Source of the DNA: Haloarcula nitratireducens | GTDB taxonomy: Archaea > Halobacteriota > Halobacteria > Halobacteriales > Haloarculaceae | DNA length: 51,849 nucleotides | Assembly: GCF_019599505.1 (NCBI RefSeq) | Contig: NZ_RKLT01000021.1 | Location: 1 to 51,849 of the forward strand | Direction: 5' to 3' | Part shown: positions 16,110 through 24,702 of the stretch, piece after piece | Layout: every line of letters starts with the position of its first letter | Position numbering within the stretch: position 1 is the stretch's first letter | The notes under the pieces: generated by a model | What the model saw: only the letters and a program-made list of their open reading frames with translations | What the model was told of the DNA's origin: nothing | Database searches by the model: none | Program-made: the position numbers and the translations under genes

Positions 16110-17507
16110 CTATATCGTGTCGAAATCCATGACCTGTAGCTCGCGGTCCTCTTCCCAGCGGCCCCGAGTGAAGTCGGGGAACTTGACCGGCATGCCCTCG
16201 TGTTCGAGCGAGATCGCCGACAATGGTCGGACAGCGCTCCAAGCTGCGCCGTCATAGACGTTCATGTCGAGCGGACGCCCCTTGTTGAACGCGTCGAATA
16301 GACGGTAGATTTCTAGGAAGTCGCCGCCACCGTGGCCACCGTACTCTTTGGCGATTTCTTCCATCTGAACCCATAGCGGGTGACGATGCTCTTCGTAGTA
16401 CTCCTCGTAGGTACTTTCGTCAACGAACCCGTGACCCTCGTTGTCGACAGCAAGTTTGCTCGGGAACCCTTCATGGTACGCATCCGAACCAGCGAGTTCG
16501 TTTTTCCGGCTGTATCCACGATTGGTCTTCACGTCGAACTGGAGGTGAATCTGCCTGTCCTGCGCTGTGAGAATCTCCGAACGGGTCGTATCTCCATTCT
16601 CCCAGTCATCGATATCGTGGGCCCAATGATCTTCGGGGAGTTCCGCAGCACGCTGCGTCAGTCGGCTCTCGGGACTCTCTTGACTGGAGATGAACTGAAG
16701 TCTATCGCCGCGGTTAATCCCCATGTAGAAGGCGATCGGCCCCAGTCCATGGGTGGGGTAGAGGTCGCCCTTGTACTTCCGGTGGTTCCGCGAACGCCAG
16801 TCGTTCCAGTAGGCCTGGAAGAAGTATTCCGCTACCAAGTTGTGGATGTACCCACCGGAAGCGTAGTTCAACTGGTCGCCGAAGACGCCGTTACGGACCA
16901 TATTCAGGACCCACAGCTCAGTATCGAAGTAGCAGACGTTCTCCAACATCATGCAGTTCTTCTGGGTCCTCTCTGCGGTGTCCACCAGCGTCCAGAGCTC
17001 CTCGATGGTAGTCGCCATGGGGACCTCCACTGCTACGTGTTTCCCCTTCTTCATGGCGTACTCTGCCATTTGGGCATGGTTCTGATGGTTGGTGAAGACA
17101 AACACCAGATCCAAATCGTCTCGCTGGACGAGTTTCTTCCAGCTATTTTTCGACCCCGCATACGTCGCAGGTGTCTCGTTGTTCCCCTCCTCTTCGATCC
17201 ACTGTTGCATCTCACGTACCGGCTCCTCTCGGATGTCACAGATTGCGTTGATGACGCCTTTGTTCGGAGCCATCGCATCGATGAGCTGCGTCATCCCAAA
17301 ACCGCGGTTTCCGAGTCCGATGACCCCAACGCGAACTGGCTTGATCTGCTCGGCGAGTCCGAACACTGTGTCGCCTTTCGCGGGTGGAGCTTCGGATGGC
17401 GGTCCGCAACCTTCGACGTCTTGGATCTCGCGTGCTTTGCCCGTCGCTGAGACGGTAACGATCCCGGCTGCACTGGCCAAGCCTTGCATGTACTCACGTC
17501 GTTGCAT
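16110..17507 (-). CDS. Gfo/Idh/MocA-fold protein, GH109-like alpha-N-acetylgalactosaminidase
   Basis: The 465-aa product has an N-terminal Rossmann fold with GVIGLGNRG (61-69) for tightly bound NAD and a C-terminal Gfo/Idh/MocA domain. YPTHGLGP with H253 is the hallmark stretch of GH109 enzymes, which cleave alpha-GalNAc by a redox-elimination route. The N-terminus MQRREYMQGLASAAG is a Tat-type signal, so the protein is probably exported with its cofactor bound, as known for GH109. The start at 17507 places the twin Arg at the beginning; the longer frame to 17552 would bury it. With GH20 and GH123-like enzymes next door, all three point to HexNAc-rich glycans. Confidence 0.85.
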   Translation of the reverse strand: MQRREYMQGLASAAGIVTVSATGKAREIQDVEGCGPPSEAPPAKGDTVFGLAEQIKPVRVGVIGLGNRGFGMTQLIDAMAPNKGVINAICDIREEPVREMQQWIEEEGNNETPATYAGSKNSWKKLVQRDDLDLVFVFTNHQNHAQMAEYAMKKGKHVAVEVPMATTIEELWTLVDTAERTQKNCMMLENVCYFDTELWVLNMVRNGVFGDQLNYASGGYIHNLVAEYFFQAYWNDWRSRNHRKYKGDLYPTHGLGPIAFYMGINRGDRLQFISSQESPESRLTQRAAELPEDHWAHDIDDWENGDTTRSEILTAQDRQIHLQFDVKTNRGYSRKNELAGSDAYHEGFPSKLAVDNEGHGFVDESTYEEYYEEHRHPLWVQMEEIAKEYGGHGGGDFLEIYRLFDAFNKGRPLDMNVYDGAAWSAVRPLSAISLEHEGMPVKFPDFTRGRWEEDRELQVMDFDTI

Positions 17508-18336
17508 ACTGCATGCTAGGTATAACCAACCAATTATATAAGTGTTATCCAAGATTAATGTTTACTCTCTTGTGAAGTAGATGGCTGGTAGAGTATTTGC
17601 TGTTACAACAGATGTGAATGCTCTCACTCCGGTAGTAGTAAGAGGTGCCCGCTTGTACCGGAGATTTGATTCAGCAAAAAGATCGTTTTCTACACAATCG
17701 GCTTCTCCAGCTTCATAGCTAGTAGTTTCCATCTCTCTATGACTCCGCCTATGAGTTCAATAGAAGTGTAATCATTAGAAGAACGATTTTCAGAGAACGA
17801 TCTATTTCAACCTGATTGTTAGCATCCATCACATATCGATATCTCCACTTATAACATACGTACTTATGTTATATATTGGCGAGAGCGAGGATATCTCAGG
17901 ATAAAAGACAAATCTATACATAAGAAGTACAGCTTAGAAATGCGCTTGTTAGGTATGTTATGACCCTCTATATGATTACTTGGCATTTCAGACTAGATAA
18001 GCTCAGACCTTTCAACTGTGCCGAAATATAGCTAATTGAGACGAAGTTAGTTTTCCTATGTAGAATACGGATCTGGTTCCAACAATTCTATTAAATTGAC
18101 CGACAACATTGATTGTGATTGGATATTGAATACGCATCACCATCATCATACGACTTATAGGCGCATAGTATGTATTATGAATTTATCTCCCTGCCTATTT
18201 TGTTCATAAATTCAGCCAATACTGCTACCTTTGCCTCTTTGTAATTCTCCCATCTCAGATATTAGGCCAATATAGATATAAAATGCGAGATTCTGGCAGT
18301 AGGTGTAGGAGTACATAAGTAAATATGTGCATGTAT
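17508..18336. other. AT-rich non-coding stretch
   Basis: About 830 nt with no credible open frame on either strand and markedly lower GC than the flanking carbohydrate genes. Apart from the promoter of the GH109-like gene at its left edge I see no feature in it. It marks the border between the carbohydrate block and a decayed accessory region. Confidence 0.6.
17532..17542 (-). promoter_or_regulatory. TATA-like box for the GH109-like gene
   Basis: Read on the minus strand this is CTTATATAATT, centred 30 nt upstream of the ATG at 17507. It fits a short-leader haloarchaeal promoter. Confidence 0.45.
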
Positions 18337-18606
18337 CTATATCCATCGTGACCTCAGTGGATATCTGATAATTCTGGTTATATCGAAGTTCATCGAAGGA
18401 AAATTCAGAGAGTGGGGTGGAGTGGACTGGTGGAACTCGGTGATCTCCTCACTGACAATGGCCAGTGCCAGTCGTCCCTGCTGGCGGTCGAAATATGGGT
18501 GTTTGATTGTCGCTATATACCACGGCGAAATGTAGGCGTCTTTGGTTGACCCACCGTCGAGCCAATCGGCATCTGCGACAGCGACTGTACCGTAGTATTG
18601 GCGTCG
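18337..18606 (-). pseudogene. PemK/MazF-type toxin gene, 5'-truncated remnant
   Basis: On the minus strand one frame is open from 18606 to a stop at 18337-18339. It reads VAVADADWLDGGSTKDAY and then ISPWYIATIKH and RQQGRLALAIV. This matches the C-terminal half of haloarchaeal PemK/MazF-family mRNA-cleaving toxins as I know them (DDW.EGG..K.SYVSPW...TIKH...RQQG.L). No start codon is in a sensible place, an in-frame stop sits at 18607-18609, and the catalytic N-terminal half is absent. I therefore call it a dead remnant of a toxin-antitoxin pair. No antitoxin was recognised beside it. Confidence 0.6.
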
Positions 18607-18657
18607 TCATTGCGAGCGCGATACAAACTCAAGGAATCATCGAAGGCGGTGAGTAGT

Positions 18658-18876
18658 TCACGAACCTACTGTTTCTCTGGAACTCGCATCACTTCCCTGG
18701 GGTAGTGGACGTATAATGCCCCACGCGATGTACAGCGGGACCGCGAAGAAGCCAAGGAAGAAGAACACACCCATCCAGACCGCCTTTCCCCGACGTGTAG
18801 TCGCCCCGAAGTGGCCAAAAGCAACTGCTAATACCACTTGTACGGATAAAATCACCAATACGCCTTCGTTGATCAT
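18658..18876 (-). CDS. Small membrane protein, two predicted helices
   Basis: The 72-aa product has a hydrophobic N-terminal segment (VLVILSVQVVLAVAFGHFG) and a second one (GVFFFLGFFAVPLYIAWGII) separated by a short basic loop TTRRGK. The C-terminus is polar. It looks like a two-helix inner membrane protein with loops in the cytoplasm. I recognise no family. The neighbours are remnants, so it may be an orphan. Confidence 0.55.
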   Translation of the reverse strand: MINEGVLVILSVQVVLAVAFGHFGATTRRGKAVWMGVFFFLGFFAVPLYIAWGIIRPLPQGSDASSRETVGS

Positions 18877-18923
18877 TCCAACTCAGCTATTAGATACCGA
18901 CTCGTAGCCTATTGTTAGGCGGT

Positions 18924-19094
18924 TCAATCTTCGCTGCAAACCGGGTGAACCGTTGCGTTCTCCCTCGCAACCGCATAGCCAGCCGCCGAGTCGCCGCGAG
19001 GGTGGCGCTCGTATACTCTCTCCTCGAGGGCCTCGAACGCCGCGGTCGAGACCTCCAAAGTGACGGTCATCGTCTCGACATCGTGGTCAGACAT
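18924..19094 (-). CDS. Small hypothetical protein (55 aa)
   Basis: The ATG at 19094 gives a 55-aa acidic protein starting MSDHDVETMTVTLEVSTA, with one predicted helix (FEALEERVYER). The size and opening strand recall small DNA-binding or antitoxin proteins, but no motif is decisive. A further minus-strand frame without a start codon ends at 19087, overlapping this start, and contains a CLVC motif. It is probably a remnant of an upstream partner gene. Confidence 0.45.
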   Translation of the reverse strand: MSDHDVETMTVTLEVSTAAFEALEERVYERHPRGDSAAGYAVARENATVHPVCSED

Positions 19095-19249
19095 GATCCA
19101 CAACCTCCTCGCGAAATACACCGGAACAGACTAGACACTCGGATACGTCCATCGAGAGTCCGTGTGTCTCATCGAGTGGTGTCCCGTCAACCGGGCCGGA
19201 GCGATGGGTGACGTCGCCGGCGCGTCAGCGTGGGAGCGGTTGCCCATCT

Positions 19250-19372
19250 ACTAACCAACAGGTGCCTGGATATCCCTCGGGATCGTTGGTTAGCGTGTGC
19301 TCCTCCAATCCGGTGTCTGCACTCCCAAATCAAACTACTACCCAACAAAAGTCGCTAGCGTTGGTTAGTTTG
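19250..19372. repeat. Four copies of GTTGGTTAG in alternating orientation
   Basis: Copies are at 19250-19259 (ACTAACCAAC, reverse), 19285-19293 (forward), 19337-19346 (ACTACCCAAC, reverse with one change) and 19360-19368 (forward). The last two extend into an imperfect hairpin: CAAACTA...CCAAC pairs with GTTGGTTAGTTTG. They lie in a gene-free stretch of about 330 nt. The pattern suits a protein-binding cluster (operator or iteron-like) but no binding protein can be named. Confidence 0.45.
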
Positions 19373-19424
19373 AGAGTATCAATCAGTCCGGTGATAACGG
19401 CCAGAGCAACAAGCGGACGAAAGT

Positions 19425-19731
19425 TCAGTCGAAGCGGATGGGTTGCTCGTGTTCGAGCGCGTCATAGACGTCGTGGTTCGACTCACGGTCGGCCGTTGTG
19501 ATACATCGAACTACTTCCCGACGAATGTCGTCCATCACCTCGTCAAGCGGGGAGGTGATGTTTGTCGGCGTCGTCGTAGGCAACTTCCGCGTTGAACGCA
19601 GTGTATGGGTCCATGACGTAGACGGTGAAGTCATTCTGGATGCTGAATTTCGGCGGTGCAGGGGCTTGTTCTGCAAGAATATCGGAGATCGGGCGGCCGT
19701 TGTATTGGAAATTCGTTTCGCCGTCAAACAT
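19425..19731 (-). pseudogene. Frameshifted conserved haloarchaeal gene
   Basis: One minus-strand frame starts at 19731 (MFDGETNFQYNGRPISDILA, later FTVYVMDPYTAFNAEVAYDD) and stops at 19543. A second frame continues the coding pattern as PLDEVMDDIRREVVRC to a stop at 19425. The switch falls at a run of four C near 19550; removing one base would join the frames into one protein of about 100 aa. The N-terminal stretch resembles a haloarchaeal family with a VYVMGPYTAF motif, function unknown to me. It is either a pseudogene or a sequencing slip. Confidence 0.5.
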
Positions 19732-19873
19732 TGTGTTTTCTACAAGTACGGGGCGTCAAAGAGATGTCCATTGAGGATAGCGCCTACGGTCAGAATATAA
19801 CGGTGATAAACAAAGAAATAATTCGGTGTAATCACCAGTCTCATATAATGGCCGCCCGTCTGTCCACGTACCA

Positions 19874-20266
19874 ATGGCCGCTGAAACTGCCCACACAACG
19901 CCAGATCCCGATGAGGGGGAGCTCGAACAGTATGTCGAGAAGCGGCTGTTCGACGACAGCATGGGCACGCTTGCGAATCATGCTGCCCGGAAGGCAGCGC
20001 TCGGTGACGAGCGGCGGTACGCTATCCTATTCCTGCTCTGGGAACGAGAGGAGGTAGCGCGCAAAGAGCTCGCGGCGGCGATCGACGATGACAGCTATGA
20101 CCTCAGCCACCATCTCAGCGAACTTGTCGATGTGGGGTTGGTCGCCCGGACGGGCGCGCCTGCGGATGCCGATGGCCGACAGACGTTCTACACGATTACG
20201 CATCTCGGGCGCCAGGAGATCGAGGCAGATACTCGAAACATTACTGGCGCAACTCCCTCACAGTAA
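19874..20266 (+). CDS. ArsR-like winged-helix regulator
   Basis: The 130-aa product has a helix-turn-helix core from about residue 40 to 110. LGDERRYAILFLLWEREEVARKELA is helix 1-2, SYDLSHHLSELVDVGLVAR is the recognition helix, and GRQTFYTITHLGR is the wing. This is the usual haloarchaeal ArsR-like fold. It stands alone, so its target is unknown. It lacks visible metal-binding cysteines. Confidence 0.7.
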   Translation: MAAETAHTTPDPDEGELEQYVEKRLFDDSMGTLANHAARKAALGDERRYAILFLLWEREEVARKELAAAIDDDSYDLSHHLSELVDVGLVARTGAPADADGRQTFYTITHLGRQEIEADTRNITGATPSQ

Positions 20267-20610
20267 GTCGTCCCCAACGAAGAACCGGAGTCAGCGGTCA
20301 TTTTCTCGGACTTGGGTTGCAGCCATGATTTGGTGACTGCACTGAGCATTTGGTCTGGGAATGGAACGGCGCCTTATTTCGCGGTTCCATTGTTTAGTGG
20401 GGTGCATCTGAACGACGTCCGCCTCTTCGAACTTCACAGCTGAGTCATCCCTAGACGACTGAGAAGGATTACTTGAGGCCACAGACCATCGTTCAAGCTC
20501 ACCGAGGCCGGTATAGGTGCCATAGGCACTCATCTATCACCCCATTACTACAATGCTATTCCCACTGAAACAGCCGTTAGATAGGTATGCCTATTGCTCA
20601 CAGTAACCTG
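20267..20610. other. Intergenic stretch, no firm gene
   Basis: About 340 nt. A minus-strand frame at 20291-20533 (80 aa, MSAYGTYTGLGELERW) has a mildly protein-like start, but I recognise nothing in it and would not call it a gene. Confidence 0.4.
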
Positions 20611-20940
20611 CTACAGCCAATCGTCGGGAAGTTCGTCCTTGTGGTCGTTGAGGAGTTGAAGCAAGGGTCGGATTTCCTCAAAGTTCGGGCCCTTCGAGAC
20701 CTCGTTAGAGTCACGGTCCCATCTGATGAAGCCATAGTCCTCCAATTTGGGGAGATGTACATGGTGCATTTCGACGAGCCGCGAGAGTTCTTCTTCTACT
20801 GATTCATCTCCGTCAACGACGACTGGCGTATCATCCTGCGGGTTGTGGGACAGCAGAGCGTACAGTAGCTTTCGGCGCTGAATATGGCCGAGAGCATCGA
20901 GTATCTCGTCGGAAATTCTACTCTGCTGTTTACTTGTCAT
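20611..20940 (-). CDS. Haloarchaeal winged-helix protein (DUF7344-like)
   Basis: The start at 20940 gives 109 aa (MTSKQQSRISDEILDALGHI). QRRKLLYALLSHNP is the first helix pair. EEELSRLVEMHHVHLPKLEDYGFIRWD is the rest of a winged helix, the arrangement of the halobacterial DUF7344 domain, which is thought to bind DNA. The upstream 26-codon extension is hydrophobic and unlikely to be translated. It is a single gene without a visible partner. Confidence 0.65.
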   Translation of the reverse strand: MTSKQQSRISDEILDALGHIQRRKLLYALLSHNPQDDTPVVVDGDESVEEELSRLVEMHHVHLPKLEDYGFIRWDRDSNEVSKGPNFEEIRPLLQLLNDHKDELPDDWL

Positions 20941-21325
20941 ACCGTATAATAGCACCAGAAACAGAAGTATTCCTACAGACTTCACCCAAGCTGCTTGTGA
21001 GGAGCAACTGAGTGACACTTATATAGCGATGGAAAGTCAGCGGGTTACGGAGAGGGGAGTCTCTCATCTATACAGAACTGCTCTTGGTGTCTCTCTCAAA
21101 ATCAGTCCCAGTATGCGATATTCGTCACACCCGTTGTGAACCGGAAATCGAGACTGGTCGCTCCGTTCGTGTTACGAACACTCACTCCACTCCTGTAAGA
21201 ATGGGGTCGCTCCCGGTTACTGCAGCTAGCACACAGCAACGCCAGCGGCAGCAGGGCACGTGCCACCGCATCCATCAAGGCCGGTTCTATGCTGATTCCC
21301 TTCTTAGAGCGGGCTCGTCACAGGG
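20941..21325. other. Intergenic stretch with dispersed repeat copy
   Basis: About 385 nt with no credible gene. It contains the second copy of the 46-bp repeat (21134-21179). The stretch upstream of 20940 should hold the promoter of the winged-helix gene. Confidence 0.5.
21134..21179 (+). repeat. Dispersed repeat, copy 2 (about 46 bp)
   Basis: Matches 541-586 at about 37 of 46 positions with an identical 14-base core GACTGGTCGCTCCG. Both copies lie next to degraded genes. Confidence 0.5.
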
Positions 21326-22210
21326 TTACCCCGAAGACTCCACCACAACGGGTGTGACGCCACCAGTCGTTGCTTTCCGGTCGCCGTTCTCCAAGAGATC
21401 TAAGCCGACGTAACGTTTCTCAACCAGCCCTTCTGCTGTCTCGGCGTCCATCGCCAGTAGCTCCGTCTGCGTCTGCTCCCGTCCCACTTGCCGGGTCTTC
21501 TCGACCAGATCATCGCCGCCGATCTCGATCAACTTCTCCCAGACACGCTTGACCGTCTGGCGATGGGGCTCTTTGCCTAACTCCGCAGTCAGGGCAGTCT
21601 CCACGTCGGCCTTGGTGAAGAAGACGCCACTCCCGTCAGTGCGTTCCGTCGCAAATTCTGGCCACCGTTTCGCGACGCTAATTGCCCGGTAGGTGTTCTG
21701 GCGGTTCGAGCGCTCGACGAACATCGTTTTGACCTTCGCCTGCCGGCAGTTCGCGAAGAAATCTAGCGGCGAGGAACTCGGTTCGATCCCCTCGGGCAAC
21801 GTTTCGGCGTCTTCTTGCTGGTCAGGATCCGCTTCGAGTTGTTGGGCCTTCGCGATGGCGCTCTTGGCGATCTCGTGGGTTTCCTCCTGTTGCTCCTCAA
21901 CGTCGTCGAGGCGACTTTCGGCCTCGGCAGCGTTGCCGACGGCCGTCGTCGCGACGTCGTGGGTTTGCTCTTGTTGGGCTTCGAGTTCCTCGACCCGATC
22001 CTGCAGTTGGTCGATGGTCCCAATCAGCCCTTCGAGAACACGTGACATGATGGGGTCTGTCTCGCCTTCGAGCTGGGTCACCAGCTCCTGCAGGGCCTCG
22101 GTGTCCGGCATGGCCTCGTCGCCGAGATCCATCCCCAGCTGGGCGGCCAGTTGCTCGTCGGTAGCTGTGCTCTCAGTCTCGTTGTCGTCGGCGTCAGTGT
22201 TGCGTGGCAT
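21326..22210 (-). CDS. Coiled-coil protein with C-terminal DNA-binding-like region
   Basis: The 294-aa product (start ATG at 22210, MPRNTDADDNETE) has an acidic N-terminus and a long coiled coil (about 55-140) with repeats such as QLQDRVEELEAQQEQTHDVA and VEEQQEETHEIA. A C-terminal region (about 155-270) includes FFTKADVETALTAELGKEPHRQTV and a winged-helix-like pattern around RVWEKLIEIGGDDLVEK. Proteins of this build occur on haloarchaeal plasmids and integrated elements, where their function is not known. It precedes two other minus-strand small genes and may share their transcript. Confidence 0.65.
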   Translation of the reverse strand: MPRNTDADDNETESTATDEQLAAQLGMDLGDEAMPDTEALQELVTQLEGETDPIMSRVLEGLIGTIDQLQDRVEELEAQQEQTHDVATTAVGNAAEAESRLDDVEEQQEETHEIAKSAIAKAQQLEADPDQQEDAETLPEGIEPSSSPLDFFANCRQAKVKTMFVERSNRQNTYRAISVAKRWPEFATERTDGSGVFFTKADVETALTAELGKEPHRQTVKRVWEKLIEIGGDDLVEKTRQVGREQTQTELLAMDAETAEGLVEKRYVGLDLLENGDRKATTGGVTPVVVESSG

Positions 22211-22351
22211 GTGGACCACACGGCCCGTTCCGGAATCGAACCGGAGTTACCGACCACGGGACGGGCTATGCGTGATTGGTGGGCAGTAGCCACTGGCCGC
22301 GCTGGACGACAGACAGGCCACTCGCGAGCGTGCAGCCGCGATCGCACCGCT

Positions 22352-22564
22352 TCATCCCTCGACCTCCGTCCGGCGTTCGATGACGACATCATGCCCGTAG
22401 TCGCCGTATCGATACTGCACGGCGAGATTCTCGACGGCCGCAAAGTCCTCATGCCACTCCGTGTAGTGGACGAGGTCCCCGACCTGGTAGCGGAGTCGCC
22501 ACTGGGCGGTCTGTGCGGGCGCTGTGTCGCTTGCAGTCGGATTGGTGGAGTCTGTCCCGGCCAT
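22352..22564 (-). CDS. Small hypothetical protein (70 aa)
   Basis: The ATG at 22564 gives MAGTDSTNPTASD followed by a short beta-rich domain: WRLRYQVGDLVHYTEWHEDF, then YRYGDYGHDVVIERRTE. No family recognised. It has the protein-like composition of a real gene and the same orientation as 21326-22210. Confidence 0.5.
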   Translation of the reverse strand: MAGTDSTNPTASDTAPAQTAQWRLRYQVGDLVHYTEWHEDFAAVENLAVQYRYGDYGHDVVIERRTEVEG

Positions 22565-22931
22565 CACCGATCACCACCTCTATCCAGTGGGACAGCCCCA
22601 GCTGGTCGCTGGTGGGTTCGACCGGCACGAAGGCGACGGGACCGCCAGTGATGCCCCAATACAGGGAGTGAGAAACTTTTTACAACGGGCCGACTGAGTA
22701 TTGCAGTGCGGACAGTCGCGCTGTCAGAGGTGCGACCGTGAGTCGTCAGTTCTCGAGTCCGGCGGTCTAGTACTCCCGCCGGACGTCCCGAACTTTGGTC
22801 CCACCACGGACAGGTCTCCAAATCGCTACCAGTTGTTCGCTTGCCGCCCTGACCGCTTTCAAGACGCTGCTCGCTGTTGCTCGGCACGGACAGTAGCTGT
22901 CTGTACGATTGGGCCGGCAGTCGGCTACGAC
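22565..22931. other. GC-rich stretch without a firm gene
   Basis: About 370 nt between two small minus-strand genes. A 140-aa minus-strand frame covers it and ends against the start of the 70-aa gene, but its composition (Arg/Ser/Gly-rich, no secondary-structure pattern) argues against coding. I see nothing else. Confidence 0.4.
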
Positions 22932-23237
22932 TCATCGAGCCTCCTCCTGTCGCGTGTGCTCGACTAGCTGCTCGACCTGCCGACACTCCGGACAGGGTAC
23001 GCAGAATCTGGCGAGGGCCGTGGTGCGCCGGAGAGCGGTCACTAGCTCTTCGCGATGGGAGCGATCATCGACCGAGGCGGCAAGGCGCTGAAGCGTCTTG
23101 TCAGCCAGATCCGCGAGCAAAACGCCAGTGACCGTCTCTTCATTTTCGTCGACGCTGGTGACGAGCAGTCGAGGGGCATGCTCGAGCTCGGTCAGCGCGA
23201 CGACGTCGCCGACAGCGGGCCGTTGGGTGGCCGTCAT
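22932..23237 (-). CDS. Hypothetical protein with CxxC pair (101 aa)
   Basis: The start at 23237 gives MTATQRPAVGDVVALTELEH, a beta-rich N-terminal half (RLLVTSVDENEETVTGVLLA) and a helical C-terminal half with a CVPCPEC cluster that could bind zinc. No family recognised. It probably belongs with the two minus-strand genes downstream (22352-22564 and 21326-22210). Confidence 0.5.
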   Translation of the reverse strand: MTATQRPAVGDVVALTELEHAPRLLVTSVDENEETVTGVLLADLADKTLQRLAASVDDRSHREELVTALRRTTALARFCVPCPECRQVEQLVEHTRQEEAR

Positions 23238-23910
23238 GACTGGACCACCGCCTGCGTACTCCCGGATGGACGGCCACAAACGCTATCTTGCGTGCGTGAG
23301 ATACACACGCGTGGATTCCGGGACAGGCGACGACCCCATAGTACCATGATCGTGGCTCCCGGAATCCACCCCGGCTGTCGATGACGTGTGTCGAGTGCCC
23401 ACGCGGGCTGTGATGGCGGGGTTTTTTCAGCCAGTCCTTGCCACTGGGCTGACGGGCCCAGTGGGCCGGGATTGCTTCGTTGAACACACCTTTGGTATCG
23501 CTCCGCAAACCCGGGCCACCGGTCCCATTTTGCCTGTCGCTGTATGTCTGTCGTGTGCTCGCTTCGTGGGTCACCAGCACGTGGGCAACGCCGGTGGCTG
23601 GGGGAGCCGCGTGGACAGCGGCACCTACATCTATGCTGGACAGCGTCTAGCTGGCTGCTGGTCCACTGCAGTTTGTGGTGGGCCGGACAACTGTCAGAGG
23701 CAGACGGTGAGTTCCCCTGTCGCCGTCGGCGATGGGCTCGCTCATCGCTTTGGGAGTGTAGCCTCGTCGCACAGCAACAGCAATCGATCCGGGCAGCGTA
23801 GTCATTTGTAGGACGCCGGGCAGTCACCACGCACGTGGTTCCATGCCGCTGACAGCACCGACTGCCCAAGTCCGCGTTTCTAATTGATGAGCGACCGCGC
23901 TGTGGGACGC
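23238..23910. other. GC-rich stretch without a firm gene
   Basis: About 670 nt with long frames on both strands, which is normal for GC-rich haloarchaeal DNA, but none has protein-like composition. It holds the perfect inverted repeat at 23311-23369. Confidence 0.5.
23311..23369. repeat. Perfect 13-bp inverted repeat
   Basis: GTGGATTCCGGGA at 23311-23323 is the exact reverse complement of 23357-23369, with a 33-nt loop. It may be a protein-binding site, an RNA hairpin or the end of a lost mobile element. Confidence 0.5.
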
Positions 23911-24702
23911 TCATTGGTTTGGCCCTCGCTCGACGGAACGACTGTGATCACTGCCGGGCCGCTGGATTGTCGGGGTCAACGAGCGCCCGCCAGCGAGCGG
24001 GGCCGCTGTGTCCGTCTCGGGTGGGCGCTGGACGACTGCGGCCCACACTGACTCGATGGGTGCTAAGCGGCCCAGCGGCCGGTACTGTGGGACTGTTTCG
24101 GAGCAAGGCCAGACATCGCGATCGACAGGCAGGCGCAGCCACGCGGCGTCTGGTGTCGCCTGTCGGGTCTTGCCATCGATTTCGTCCTGCACCCGGACAT
24201 TGCTGGCAACAGATGGACGGGACCACACCAGCCAGCGGCCACGTGGGCGCTGGGCCACGGCCAGTGTCATGGCTGGCTCGTGGTCGCCCAGTCGGCCCAC
24301 CGTCCGCTGTGGCTGTGGGGTCGTACGTTCGGCCCCACGTTTGTGTGTTCTGGGGCCACCGTCGGTGACGGGCCGGGAGTGGTTGGTAAGGCTCGCGAGG
24401 GTCTCGGCCTGGTAGGTGAGGAGTTCGTGGCCGGCGTCGGTCAGCGTGTAGGCGTTGGTGCGGTCGTCGATCGGGTCACAGCTGACGAGGCCCTTGTCGG
24501 CGAGCGTATCGAGGTTCTGGTAGAGGCGGCTGTGGTTGATCGGCTCGCTGTAGCGCTCGTCGAGGTACTCCTTGAGCGCAAGGCCGTAGGGTTCGTCGTC
24601 GACCGCGGCGATGGCCTGGCAGACATCGCGCTGGAAGCCCGTGAGGGCGTAGTGGGTTGGCGAGCGATGCGTCTCGTCGTGGGGCGGGGTTTGTGCAGTC
24701 AT
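23911..24702 (-). CDS. PadR-family regulator with long C-terminal extension
   Basis: Residues about 18-105 form a PadR-type winged helix as in haloarchaeal regulators: LTGFQRDVCQAIAAVDDEPY, ALKEYLDERYSEPINHSRLY, NLDTLADKGLVS and a wing with DDRTNAYTLTDAG. The protein should bind DNA as a dimer. The last 150 residues (263 aa in total) are rich in Arg, Pro and Thr and look unlike a folded domain. A frameshift or read-through beyond the normal PadR end of about 110-120 aa is possible. Its regulon is unknown. Confidence 0.7.
   Translation of the reverse strand: MTAQTPPHDETHRSPTHYALTGFQRDVCQAIAAVDDEPYGLALKEYLDERYSEPINHSRLYQNLDTLADKGLVSCDPIDDRTNAYTLTDAGHELLTYQAETLASLTNHSRPVTDGGPRTHKRGAERTTPQPQRTVGRLGDHEPAMTLAVAQRPRGRWLVWSRPSVASNVRVQDEIDGKTRQATPDAAWLRLPVDRDVWPCSETVPQYRPLGRLAPIESVWAAVVQRPPETDTAAPLAGGRSLTPTIQRPGSDHSRSVERGPNQ

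Noticed and set aside
16380..17450. 356-aa frame opposite the GH109-like gene
   Set aside because: Shadow of a gene with clear cofactor and GH109 motifs.
17508..18336. tRNA gene or integration site
   Set aside because: No cloverleaf pattern or integrase found; the stretch is AT-rich and featureless.
23234..23914. 226-aa minus-strand and overlapping plus-strand frames
   Set aside because: Arg/Cys/Ser-rich without secondary-structure pattern; competing frames on both strands show only low stop density.
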